The position numbers and the translations under genes are program-made. This document shows, piece after piece, positions 46,581 to 55,399 of a stretch of 64,000 nucleotides of DNA (position 1 is its first letter; each line of letters begins with the position of its first letter). The notes below the pieces were generated by a model. The model was not told the DNA's origin. It saw only the letters and a program-made list of their open reading frames with translations, and searched no databases. The stretch comes from CAWEDP01 sp963807925 (GTDB lineage Bacteria > Acidobacteriota > Vicinamibacteria > Vicinamibacterales > CAVVIG01): assembly GCA_963807925.1 (NCBI GenBank), contig CAWEDP010000001.1:62001-126000 (forward strand), in the 5' to 3' direction.

Positions 46581-48244
46581 GCCCGCTCGCCCTTCGCCAT
46601 CGCGGGAATCGAGATCGCGAAGGTGCTTCCCGAGCCCATCTCGCTGTCCACACGCACTCGCCCGCCGTGTGCGCGAACAACCAGATCGACGATGCTCAGG
46701 CCGAGCCCGACGCCGCTCGTTTCCCGCGACAGGCGCTGGTCCACCCGGTAGAACCGTCGAAAAATCCGCCGTCGCTCGGCGACCGGTACCCCGATGCCGT
46801 TGTCGGTGACCGCGAAGGAGACGCATCGGCCGCGATCCCGGCGCACGCGAATCGCCAGGCGCTTCTCGACGGGCGTGTACTTGAGCGCGTTGTCCAGGAG
46901 GTTCACGAGCGCGGTGGCCACCGCCTCGATGTCGGCGCGCACGAACGGCAGGCCGTCCTCGATATCGAGCTCCAGCGCGACGGTCGACGGCATCCGGTCG
47001 CGAATGGCGTCGACGGCCGCGTCCACGATGGCGGTCGGCGCGACCGGCTCGAGCACGAACTGGCCACGTCGCCGATCGAGGCGGGAGAACGTCAGGAAAT
47101 TGTCGATGAGCCGGCCGAGCCGCGCGTTCTCCGACGCCAGCAACTGCAGGTAGTCGCGCGCCTTGGTCGGATCGATCACCTCGTCGGCGAGCAGGCCGTC
47201 CACCAGGATGCGCATCGACGCGAGCGGCGTCCGCAGCTCGTGCGATGCCGCCGCCACGAGATCCGTCTTGAGCCGGGCGAGCTGCAGGGAACGCCGTACG
47301 CCGCCTCCGGCGGCCGCCGCGACGGCCGTGATGACCGCGACGCCGAGGAGCGCGACCGACAGGTAGACCGTTCGTCGGCGCCTGGCGAGGTCGTCGACCG
47401 GCCTGAGGTCGAGCGGCACGAATGACAGCTGCCAGCCGGGGAGCCACGGGCCGGCCGCAATCGCGTCCGGATCGGCGCGCTCATCGGGCGGATAGGCGAT
47501 GAAGACGACACCGGCCGGCGAGATCTCGTGGAGGAAATCGTGCATCATCTCCTCGACGCGCCCGGTCCGGTACAGACCGATGACGCGACCGTTCGCCGAC
47601 CTCAGCGCCCAGACGTCGTGCAGCGCGGTCTGACGCAGGATGTCCGCCGCCGGCGCGGGACGTTCGGCGTCGAGGAGATCCATCGACAGGTGCAGCGCCG
47701 CCTGCGTCGGCAGCGAGACGTTCGGTGCCAGCCGCCGGAGCCGGTCCATGAGCGCCAGCCGCGTCGCTGCAGCGATCGGGGTCGTATAGTCGTTGAGGCG
47801 CTCTGCGACCGTCGTCACGTCGGCTGCCCGGGCCTCGAGCGTGAGGTTCGCGATCGCGTCCACGCGCCTCTCGAGGTCGGCGGCCGGCAGGTCACGTCGA
47901 GTCTCGCGCGCGGGATAGGCCACGCTGCCGTCGCCGGCAAGCAGCACGGCGCCGTCGGCGCCCTCGCCGGTGATCAGGCGTGCGAAGCCAGGCTCGGCGC
48001 CGCCCTCGACGTTCAGCCGCGCCGCCTGCGCGCGCCAGACACCGTCGAGCCGCGACCTCACGAGTCGCAGTTGGCCACGGTACGCCTCCAGCACCCGCTG
48101 CCGCGCGGACGAGGATTCCGTGGTCATCGCCTCGTTCATGAACCACAGGACGCACGCTGACGGGACGAGCGTGAGCAGCACGAGCAGCACCGAGATCGGT
48201 GTGCCGCCGTTCAGCCATCCTGGAGATCGCGCTGCGGAGTCCAC
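46577..48244 (-). CDS. Membrane sensor histidine kinase
   Basis: About 555 residues from GTG 48244; no good ribosome site is seen, so the start may move. A first membrane helix at about 14-34 (ISVLLVLLTLVPSACVLW) and a second at about 298-318 (VYLSVALLGVAVITAVAAAAGGG) enclose a large periplasmic sensor region without a recognised fold. The HisKA domain has ASHELRTPLASMRI with the phospho-accepting His; the ATPase domain has NLLDNALKYTP (N box), VTDNGIGVP (G1), FRRFYRVDQRLSRETSGVGLGLSIV (F/G2) and GSGSTFAISIP. It phosphorylates the adjoining response regulator. Confidence 0.93.
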   Translation of the reverse strand: MDSAARSPGWLNGGTPISVLLVLLTLVPSACVLWFMNEAMTTESSSARQRVLEAYRGQLRLVRSRLDGVWRAQAARLNVEGGAEPGFARLITGEGADGAVLLAGDGSVAYPARETRRDLPAADLERRVDAIANLTLEARAADVTTVAERLNDYTTPIAAATRLALMDRLRRLAPNVSLPTQAALHLSMDLLDAERPAPAADILRQTALHDVWALRSANGRVIGLYRTGRVEEMMHDFLHEISPAGVVFIAYPPDERADPDAIAAGPWLPGWQLSFVPLDLRPVDDLARRRRTVYLSVALLGVAVITAVAAAAGGGVRRSLQLARLKTDLVAAASHELRTPLASMRILVDGLLADEVIDPTKARDYLQLLASENARLGRLIDNFLTFSRLDRRRGQFVLEPVAPTAIVDAAVDAIRDRMPSTVALELDIEDGLPFVRADIEAVATALVNLLDNALKYTPVEKRLAIRVRRDRGRCVSFAVTDNGIGVPVAERRRIFRRFYRVDQRLSRETSGVGLGLSIVDLVVRAHGGRVRVDSEMGSGSTFAISIPAMAKGERA

Positions 48245-48310
48245 GGCGCGACAAGTGTGCCAGTCGGCCGTCGTCGTTTCAACCGATGCCGCTGGAGGGT
48301 TCAGCGCCGG

Positions 48311-48331
48311 CCCGTAACAAACCGGTAACAG
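48311..48331 (-). promoter_or_regulatory. Putative response-regulator site upstream of the histidine kinase
   Basis: GTAACA occurs at 48314-48319 and again at 48325-48330, 11 bp apart, in the plus-strand reading GTAACAAACCGGTAACAG. It lies about 70 bp upstream of the kinase start, in promoter range, which suggests autoregulation. Confidence 0.5.
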
Positions 48332-48415
48332 ACATGCGGTCGGCGGTACTGGCGGGTTTCGGCCGACCCGGGCGCGGGCGTCCCGACGGTGGACCAACGA
48401 ACGCCGGAGCGCGTT

Positions 48416-48784
48416 TCAGGAAACGGCGAATCCCGTGACGATCCAGCGATCGCGCTTCTGCAGCAGCAGGACGATGCGCCTGGGAGCGGTGCGGCCGTCA
48501 GGCAAACGGACCGGGGCCGTCACCGTGACCCGTTTGGACACGACGCCCCCGCCGGACGTCTCCGGATCGGTCACGGCGACGATCGTGAAATCCGTGACCG
48601 TTCCCTGTTCGCGGGGCTCGAAGATGGTGGTCGCAATCTGCCGGAGCGCGGTGCGGTCGCGAAGCCGCGAGGCTGCGAAGAATCGTTCGACGAGCGCCCG
48701 CTCGGCGCCGTACGGGGCGCAGGCGGCCGCGCCGAAACAGAGCGCCAGGGCGGCGATGACGAACGGGACGAGCCGGGCTCCCAT
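48416..48784 (-). CDS. Small putative lipoprotein
   Basis: 122 residues. Lipoprotein signal ALALCFGAAAC with Cys22. The rest is a small alpha/beta domain: ALVERFFAASRLRDRTALRQIATTIFEP, then VTDFTIVAVTDPE, then RRIVLLLQKRDRWIVTGFAV. That layout resembles SnoaL/NTF2-like domains. Function unknown. It starts 6 bp after gyrA on the same strand, so it is expressed with the gyrase operon or from a promoter inside gyrA. Confidence 0.65.
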   Translation of the reverse strand: MGARLVPFVIAALALCFGAAACAPYGAERALVERFFAASRLRDRTALRQIATTIFEPREQGTVTDFTIVAVTDPETSGGGVVSKRVTVTAPVRLPDGRTAPRRIVLLLQKRDRWIVTGFAVS

Positions 48785-48790
48785 GCCGCT

Positions 48791-51265
48791 TCACGCGTCG
48801 GGTTCGTCCTTTTCCACGAGCCGAGCGACCGACACGACCCGATCGTCGCCTTCGAGCTCGATCAGCCGGACCCCTTGCGTGGCGCGGCCGATGGCACGAA
48901 CGTCGTTGGCCGGCAGCCGGATGATCATGCCCTGCTGGGTGATGATCAACATCTCGTCGTCGTCCTGCACGTACGCGATGCCGACGACTTCCCCGTTGCG
49001 GTCGGAGGTGCCGATGTTGATGACGCCGACGCCGCCGCGCGACTGCACGCGGTACTCGTCGATCTCGGTCCGCTTGCCGTAGCCCCGCTCGGTGACGCTC
49101 ATCAAGGTGCCGCCGGGCGCGACTGCTTCCATGGCGACGACGTAGTCGTCGTCGCGCAGCGTGATCCCGCGCACGCCGTACGCGGTCCGGCCCATCGGAC
49201 GCACGTCGCGTTCCGGAAACCGGATGGCCATCCCGCCGCGCGTTCCGATGAAGATCTCGCCGCCGCCGTCGGTGACGCGGACGGCGATCACGGCGTCGCC
49301 CTCCTCGACGCCCATCGCGATGATGCCCCCGGCCCGCGGGTTGCTGAACGCCGACAGCGCGGTCTTCTTCACGACGCCTTTTTGCGTGCCCATCACCACG
49401 AACTTGTCGTCATCGAATTCCTTGACGGCGACCATCGCCGCGATGCGCTCGCCTTCCTCCATCGACACCAGATTGGCGATCGCCTTGCCCTTGCCGCCCG
49501 GCCCGACGTCGGGAATCTCGTGGACCTTGAGCCAGTACGCCCGGCCGCGATCGGAGAAGATCATGATGTAGGCGTGCGTCGAGGCGACAAACAGCGAGCT
49601 GACGAAGTCCTCGTCGCGCGTCCGCATCCCGATGCGTCCCTTGCCGCCGCGCCGCTGGTTGCGGTAGGTCGAGATGGCGGTCCGCTTGATGTAGCCGGTG
49701 TTGCTCACCGTGATCGCCATGTCCTCCTCGGCGATCAGATCCTCGATGTTCAGCTCGCCGCTGGCGTCGACGATCTCGGTCCGGCGATCGTCGCTGTAGC
49801 CGGTCTGCACCGCGCGGAGCTCGTCCACGATGATCTGCATCAGCAGGCGATCGCTCGCCAGGACGGCGCGCAGCCGCTCGATCGTCTTCAGCAGCTCGGC
49901 GAGCTCGTCAAGAATCTTCTGGCGCTCGAGACCGGTCAGGCGCTGGAGCTGCAGGTCCAGGATGGCCTGCGACTGTATCGCGGTGAGGCCGAAGCCGGCG
50001 ATCAGCCCGTCGCGCGCCTCCGGAACCGTCCTCGATCCGCGAATCAGCGCGATGACCGCATCCAGGTGATCGATCGCGATCTTGAGCCCTTCGAGCACGT
50101 GGTACCGCGCTTCGGCCTTCCGCAGCTCGAACTCCGTGCGCCGCCGCACGACCTCGCGCCGGAAGTCGACGAAGGTCTCGATCAGCTCGAGCAGGGTCAT
50201 CACCTTCGGCCGCCCGGCGACGATGGCCAGCATGATGATGCCGAACCCGAGCTGGAGCTGGGTGTGCTTGTACAGGTTGTTCAGGACGACATCGGGCACC
50301 TCGCCCCGCTTCAGCTCGATGACAATCCGCATCCCCTCTCGGTCGGACTCGTCGCGCAGGTCGGCGATTCCCTCGATTGTCTTCTGGCGCACAAGATCCG
50401 CGATGCGTTCGATCAGCTTCGCCTTGTTGACCTGATAGGGAATCTCGGTGACGACAATCGACTGCTTGTCGCCCTTCCGGCTGGTCTCGAGGACCGATCG
50501 CGCGCGCATCAGGACCGAGCCCCGTCCCGTCGAGTACGCCTGCACGGCGCCCTGCCGTCCGACGATGAGGCCGCCGGTCGGAAAGTCCGGCGCCGGCACG
50601 AGGCGAATCAACTGGCGCAGCTTTTCCGCGGTGGACAACGGCTCGGCGGCGGCGGCCAGATACGTGTTCTCGATCAGCCAGACGCAGGCGTTGATCACCT
50701 CTCGCACGTTGTGCGGCGGGACATTGGTGGCCATGCCGACGGCAATGCCGGCGGAGCCGTTGACGAGCAGATTCGGAAACGGCGCCGGCAGCACGGTCGG
50801 CTCTTCGGTCGTCTCGTCGTAGTTGGGCGTGAAATCGACCGTCTCGTTGTCGAGATCGGCCATCATGTCGTCGGCAAGCGCCTGCAGCCGCGCCTCGGTG
50901 TAGCGCATCGCCGCCGGCGGATCGCCGTCGACGGATCCGAAGTTGCCCTGGCCGTCAACCAGCGGGTAGCGCATGTTGAAGTCCTGCGCCAGCCTCACCA
51001 GCGTGTCGTAGATCGACGCGTCGCCGTGCGGGTGGAAATTGCCCATCACCTCGCCGACGATCTTGGCGCACTTGCGATAGCCCCGCGTCGAGGCGAGCCC
51101 CATCGTCTTCATGCCGTACAAGACGCGACGGTGCGCCGGCTTGAGGCCGTCGCGCGCGTCAGGGAGCGCCCGTCCGATGATGACGCTCATGGCGTAATCC
51201 ATGTACGAGCGCTTCATCTCGTCTTCGATGTTGACCGGGTGCTGAGCGGCGGCGAAGTCAGTCAT
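48791..51265 (-). CDS. gyrA: DNA gyrase subunit A
   Basis: 824 residues, with numbering identical to Escherichia coli over the active site: catalytic Tyr122 in AAMRYTE. The quinolone-determining region HPHGD (78-82) continues with Ala83, Ser84 and Asp87, so the usual Ser83 is Ala. The GyrA box QRRGGKG in the C-terminal beta-pinwheel separates it from ParC. It cuts and rejoins DNA in the A2B2 gyrase that introduces negative supercoils. gyrB lies 77 bp upstream on the same strand. Confidence 0.97.
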   Translation of the reverse strand: MTDFAAAQHPVNIEDEMKRSYMDYAMSVIIGRALPDARDGLKPAHRRVLYGMKTMGLASTRGYRKCAKIVGEVMGNFHPHGDASIYDTLVRLAQDFNMRYPLVDGQGNFGSVDGDPPAAMRYTEARLQALADDMMADLDNETVDFTPNYDETTEEPTVLPAPFPNLLVNGSAGIAVGMATNVPPHNVREVINACVWLIENTYLAAAAEPLSTAEKLRQLIRLVPAPDFPTGGLIVGRQGAVQAYSTGRGSVLMRARSVLETSRKGDKQSIVVTEIPYQVNKAKLIERIADLVRQKTIEGIADLRDESDREGMRIVIELKRGEVPDVVLNNLYKHTQLQLGFGIIMLAIVAGRPKVMTLLELIETFVDFRREVVRRRTEFELRKAEARYHVLEGLKIAIDHLDAVIALIRGSRTVPEARDGLIAGFGLTAIQSQAILDLQLQRLTGLERQKILDELAELLKTIERLRAVLASDRLLMQIIVDELRAVQTGYSDDRRTEIVDASGELNIEDLIAEEDMAITVSNTGYIKRTAISTYRNQRRGGKGRIGMRTRDEDFVSSLFVASTHAYIMIFSDRGRAYWLKVHEIPDVGPGGKGKAIANLVSMEEGERIAAMVAVKEFDDDKFVVMGTQKGVVKKTALSAFSNPRAGGIIAMGVEEGDAVIAVRVTDGGGEIFIGTRGGMAIRFPERDVRPMGRTAYGVRGITLRDDDYVVAMEAVAPGGTLMSVTERGYGKRTEIDEYRVQSRGGVGVINIGTSDRNGEVVGIAYVQDDDEMLIITQQGMIIRLPANDVRAIGRATQGVRLIELEGDDRVVSVARLVEKDEPDA

Positions 51266-51342
51266 GGTTCTCTAATGGGTGCTCCGTGCCGCGCGCAGTG
51301 TGCACGGTACACGCAGCCCTTCCACGCGCATTCGGTACGTTG

Positions 51343-54018
51343 TCAGACGTCGAGGTTCTTGACGTCGAGCGCGTTGTCTTCGATGAACTTCCGGCGTGGC
51401 TCGACCTGGTCGCCCATCAGCGTCGTGAACATCAGGTCGGCCTCGGTGTGATCCTCGGCGCGCACCTGGAGCAGCGTCCGCACGGCCGGATCCATGGTCG
51501 TGGCCCAGAGTTGGTCCGGGTTCATCTCGCCGAGGCCCTTGTAGCGGTTGATGGCGACGCCCTTCTTGCCGGCGCCGATGAAATAGCCCACCAACTCGTC
51601 GAGCGACCGGAGGTGCACGTCGGCCGCCTTCTCCTGCGACCGCCCGGGCGTGCGGCCGCCGGCGGCCTCCTTCGGCTCGGCGGCCAACTTGGTCGCCTCG
51701 TCGAGCGGCGCGCCGCCGATTGCCGTGCCGTCGGCCGCCGCGGTCGGGGCATCGGGCGGCTCGTCGGCGCTCTCACCGACCGACGACACGACGATCTCGC
51801 CGGCAAAGACCGGGATCTCGCGACGGTTGGCGAGCAGCGTGCGGTACTCGCCGGCGGTGACGAAGTCGACGCCGATGGTGTGATGCCGTGGGTAACCGTT
51901 CGAGCGATCCTCGACCTGCAGCAGATACCGGTTGTGCTCCTCGTCACGCTGGACGGTCACCGAGCGCGTCGCCGTGGTCAGCATCTGTGCAAGGCTGTCG
52001 AGCCGATCCTTGTCCCCGAAATACGCCCGATCGGCGCCAGCCGCAACGAGCGCTTCGATGATTTCCCGCGGATGCCCGCGGCGCTCGATCGTGCCGAGGA
52101 ATTTCTGGTGCGCGATCATGCGGTGGAGCAACTTCTCGAGCTCGGGTCCGGCAATCTCCATGCCGATCGACGGGATCCGCACGACACGCGCTTCGGCCGC
52201 GCGCCGGATCAGGAACGCTTCGAGCTCCCGCTCGTCCTTGATGTAGGTCTCCGACTTGCCGCGCTTCACTCGGAACAGCGGCGGCTGCGCGATGTACACG
52301 AACCCATGGTCGATGACGCTCTGCAGCTGGCGGTAGAAGAAGGTGAGCAGCAGCGTGCGGATGTGCGAGCCGTCCACGTCCGCGTCGGTCATGATGATGA
52401 TGCGGTGGTAGCGCAGCTTCGAGAGGTCGAAGTCCTCTGCGCCGATCCCGCACCCGAGCGCGGCGATCATGGTCTTGATCTCGTCGCTCCCGAGCATCTT
52501 GTCGAACCGCGCCTTCTCGACGTTGAGGATCTTTCCCTTGAGCGGCAGGATCGCCTGGAATCGACGATCGCGGCCCTGCTTGGCGGATCCGCCGGCCGAC
52601 TCCCCCTCCACGATGTAGAGCTCGCTCTGCGCGGGATCGCGCTCCTGGCAGTCGGCCAGCTTTCCCGGCAGGGAGCTCCCGTCGAGCGCGCCCTTCCGCC
52701 GGACCAGGTCGCGCGCCTTGCGCGCCGCATCGCGCGCGCGGGCGGCATCGACCGCCTTGCTGATGATCTTGCGCGCGACGGGAGGATTCTCCTCGAGAAA
52801 CGCACCGAGCTTGTCGTTGACGATGGCCTCGACAATGCCCTTCACCTCGGTGTTGCCCAGCTTGGTCTTGGTCTGCCCCTCGAACTGCGGATGCGGAATC
52901 TTGACGCTGATGACCGCGGTGAGCCCCTCGCGGATGTCGTCGCCGCTCACGCTTTCCTTCAGGTCCTTCGCGAGATTGTTCTTCGACGCGTAGACGTTCA
53001 TGGTCCGCGTCAGCGCGGACCGGAAACCGGACAGGTGCGTGCCGCCTTCGTGGGTGTTGATGTTGTTGGCAAACGAATAGAGCGTCTCGGCGTAGCCGTC
53101 GTTCCACTGCAGCGCGATCTCCGCCTCGATGCCGTCCTTCTCGCCGCGCATGTAGATCGGCTTCTCGTTCACCGCGGCCTTGTTCTTGTTCAGGTGCTGC
53201 ACGAACGAGACGATGCCCCCGTCGTAGTGAAACTTGTGCGACTTGCCGTCGCGCTCGTCGTCCAGCGTGATGAGAATGCCGCCGTTGAGAAACGCCAGCT
53301 CGCGCAGCCGCTGCGCCAGCGTGTCGAAGCTGAACACCGTCGTCTCGAAGATGTCGGCGTCGGGCTTGAAGGTCACCTTCGTGCCCCGCCGCTTCGTCGT
53401 GCCGGTGATCTCGAGGTCGCCGGTGGGCCTCCCCCGCTCGTACACCTGCTGATAGACTCGCCCGTTGCGCCAGATCTCCAGATCCAGCGTTTCCGAGAGC
53501 GCGTTGACGACCGACACGCCCACTCCGTGGAGTCCGCCCGACACCTTGTAGCTGTCGTTGTCGAACTTGCCCCCGGCATGGAGAACGGTCAGCACGACCT
53601 CTGCGGCGGATTTGCCGCTGGCGTGCTGGTCGACCGGAATGCCTCGACCGTTGTCGATGACCGTGACCGACCCGTCGATGTGAATGGTGGCGTTGATCTG
53701 ATCGCAGAACCCGGCCAGCGCCTCGTCGATCGAGTTGTCGACGACTTCGTAGACCAGATGGTGCAGCCCGGACGGGCCCGTCGATCCGATGTACATCGCC
53801 GGCCGCGTCCGGACCGCCTCGAGGCCCTCGAGCACCTTGATCTTGTCGGCACCGTAGTCGGCGACCTCGGCCTCGGTCCCGTGACCGTTGGCGCCGGCCA
53901 CCTGACCGCGGCCCGTCAAGTCGTCGCCCAGATGAGCGTCTGGCTTGCCGCCTGTGGTCGGATCGATGTGTTCCACGGCTTCGGTTCGTCCCTGTCCCGG
54001 CTTCGAAACCCCCGGCAA
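51343..54018 (-). CDS. gyrB: DNA gyrase subunit B
   Basis: 891 residues from TTG 54018; internal GTG starts at 53976 and 53901 would shorten a non-conserved N-terminal leader of about 50 residues before YGADKIKVLEGLEAVRTRPAMYIG. GHKL ATPase marks: EVVDNSIDEA, DNGRGIPV, GLHGVGVSVVNALS. TOPRIM marks: EGESAGGSAKQGRDR and DADVDGSHI. A Pro/Ala-rich insert of about 60 residues (roughly 741-800) interrupts the TOPRIM-to-tail region before YFIGAGKKGVAINRYKGLGEMNP. Located 3 bp after dnaN. Confidence 0.95.
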   Translation of the reverse strand: MPGVSKPGQGRTEAVEHIDPTTGGKPDAHLGDDLTGRGQVAGANGHGTEAEVADYGADKIKVLEGLEAVRTRPAMYIGSTGPSGLHHLVYEVVDNSIDEALAGFCDQINATIHIDGSVTVIDNGRGIPVDQHASGKSAAEVVLTVLHAGGKFDNDSYKVSGGLHGVGVSVVNALSETLDLEIWRNGRVYQQVYERGRPTGDLEITGTTKRRGTKVTFKPDADIFETTVFSFDTLAQRLRELAFLNGGILITLDDERDGKSHKFHYDGGIVSFVQHLNKNKAAVNEKPIYMRGEKDGIEAEIALQWNDGYAETLYSFANNINTHEGGTHLSGFRSALTRTMNVYASKNNLAKDLKESVSGDDIREGLTAVISVKIPHPQFEGQTKTKLGNTEVKGIVEAIVNDKLGAFLEENPPVARKIISKAVDAARARDAARKARDLVRRKGALDGSSLPGKLADCQERDPAQSELYIVEGESAGGSAKQGRDRRFQAILPLKGKILNVEKARFDKMLGSDEIKTMIAALGCGIGAEDFDLSKLRYHRIIIMTDADVDGSHIRTLLLTFFYRQLQSVIDHGFVYIAQPPLFRVKRGKSETYIKDERELEAFLIRRAAEARVVRIPSIGMEIAGPELEKLLHRMIAHQKFLGTIERRGHPREIIEALVAAGADRAYFGDKDRLDSLAQMLTTATRSVTVQRDEEHNRYLLQVEDRSNGYPRHHTIGVDFVTAGEYRTLLANRREIPVFAGEIVVSSVGESADEPPDAPTAAADGTAIGGAPLDEATKLAAEPKEAAGGRTPGRSQEKAADVHLRSLDELVGYFIGAGKKGVAINRYKGLGEMNPDQLWATTMDPAVRTLLQVRAEDHTEADLMFTTLMGDQVEPRRKFIEDNALDVKNLDV

Positions 54019-54021
54019 GAG

Positions 54022-55137
54022 TCAGACCCTCATCGGCATGATCACGTACGTGTAGTCGTACCCCTCGGCGCCGACCGGTTTCACCACGGCCTGGCTCACT
54101 TCGTCCTTGAGATCCAGCGACACGGTCTCGGTTCCGACCGCGCCCAGAAAGTCGAGGACATACTGCGCGTTGAAGCAGATCTGCATCGGCGCGCCAGCAT
54201 AGTCGACCGGCAGAACCTCGTGCGCTTCTCCAAGATCCGGGCTGCTCGAGGTGATCTCGACCGCCCCCTTCTCGATGAGGAACTTCACGGCGCGCGATCG
54301 TTCGTTCGACAGCAGCGCCACGCGCCGCACGGCGTTCGTCAGACGATCGCGGTCGAACTCGATGTGCTTGTCGTTGCCCTTCGGAATGACGCGCTCGTAC
54401 GCCGGAAACTGTCCGTCGATCATCCGGGAGATGAGCGTGCGCTCACCCACCTTGAAGAACAGGTGATTCTCGCCGCGCTCGAACTGGATGTCGCCGTCGG
54501 CCTCCGACAGCAGCCGTCCCAGTTCGCCGAGCGTCTTCTTCGGGAGAATCGGCCGCTCCTCCTGATCCGCTTTCCCCGATTTGCCGTTCCTCGGCACCGT
54601 GACGAGCGCGAGTCGATGCCCGTCGGTCGCCACGAGGCTCATCGAGTCGGCCCGCATCACGAAGAGCGCCCCGTTCAGGAAATACCGCGTGTCCTCTCCC
54701 GTGATGGCAAACTGCGTTTTCGAGACCATCTCCTTCAGCGCCGCCCGCGGCAGCAGCGCTCCTCCTCCGGCCGCCGCTTCGGGCAGCGTCGGAAAGTCCT
54801 CGCGCGGCAGCGTCTGCATGCGCGAATCGAACCGATCCGCGCTGATCTTCACGCCGTTCTTGTCGTCGGCGATTCGGATGTCGCTGTTGTCGGGGAGCGA
54901 CTTGACGATTTCGTAGAACTTCTTCGCGGGCAGCGTCAGCGCCCCTCCCTTGATGACGTTCGCGTCACATCGGCTGCGCAGCGCGACCTCCAGATCGGTG
55001 GCAAGGAAGCTGAGCGTGGTCCCCTGCGCTTCGAGCAGCACGTTGGCGAGGATCGGAATCGTGTTCTTGCGCTCGACGATTCCCTGGAAAAGTTGCAGTT
55101 CTCGCAGAAGGTCGTTCTTCTTGACGACGATTTCCAT
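54022..55137 (-). CDS. dnaN: DNA polymerase III beta sliding clamp
   Basis: 371 residues, the standard length of three repeated clamp domains. The start MEIVVKKNDLLRELQLFQGIVERKNTIPILANVLLEA and the end YDYTYVIMPMRV are family-typical. The ATDGHRLA segment and the clamp-loader-facing pocket residues are in place. It tethers polymerase to DNA as a dimeric ring. Downstream gyrB begins 3 bp after its stop, and the likely promoter is in the AT-rich dnaA-dnaN gap. Confidence 0.97.
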   Translation of the reverse strand: MEIVVKKNDLLRELQLFQGIVERKNTIPILANVLLEAQGTTLSFLATDLEVALRSRCDANVIKGGALTLPAKKFYEIVKSLPDNSDIRIADDKNGVKISADRFDSRMQTLPREDFPTLPEAAAGGGALLPRAALKEMVSKTQFAITGEDTRYFLNGALFVMRADSMSLVATDGHRLALVTVPRNGKSGKADQEERPILPKKTLGELGRLLSEADGDIQFERGENHLFFKVGERTLISRMIDGQFPAYERVIPKGNDKHIEFDRDRLTNAVRRVALLSNERSRAVKFLIEKGAVEITSSSPDLGEAHEVLPVDYAGAPMQICFNAQYVLDFLGAVGTETVSLDLKDEVSQAVVKPVGAEGYDYTYVIMPMRV

Positions 55138-55399
55138 GACAGTGCTGACCTCGAAGTGGGCGGGGGTTGCACCCGCGATCCCCTATAGACAAGGAGAGAT
55201 TCGAGAATAGAAAAGTATAACGGATAAGAGGGTGTGTTGAAAAGCGACGTATGGACGTTACTCCATTCGTATCAATAATTTAAGTTGTGCAAATTTTGTA
55301 ACCTGCTCCGCGCATCGCGACGCGGTCGATCGGGCTCGAAAGGGCGTTCACAGCCCGGTTAGGGCGGCGGTGTGGACGCGTGTGGAAAACGCCGATCTC
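55138..55399. other. dnaA-dnaN gap: AT-rich region with DnaA-box-like sites, possible unwinding part of oriC
   Basis: The stretch 55190-55310 is strikingly AT-rich for this genome (runs such as AATAATTTAAG and CAAATTTTG). TGTGGACGC (55371-55379) and TGTGGAAAA (55381-55389), two DnaA-box-like nonamers 10 bp apart, border it on the dnaA side. TTATCCGTT is also present on the minus strand near 55222. The region could be the duplex-unwinding element of a bipartite origin. Confidence 0.5.
55214..55242 (-). promoter_or_regulatory. Possible dnaN promoter
   Basis: Minus strand TTTCAA (55237-55242), 17 bp, TATACT (55214-55219). The -10 is good, the -35 poor. The predicted leader is about 70 nt. Confidence 0.35.

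Noticed and set aside
45871..48328. 15-bp inverted copies flanking the two-component genes as ends of a mobile element
   Set aside because: No transposase or target duplication is seen. Each copy lies in a promoter position and has internal 11-bp periodicity, so a regulator site explains them better.
51286..55188. Very long open frame on the plus strand opposite gyrB and dnaN (about 1300 codons)
   Set aside because: Its sequence has no domain pattern and mirrors the codon bias of the minus-strand genes; a GC-rich antisense artefact. The same applies to the plus-strand frame opposite the TonB receptor (27345-29864) and others.
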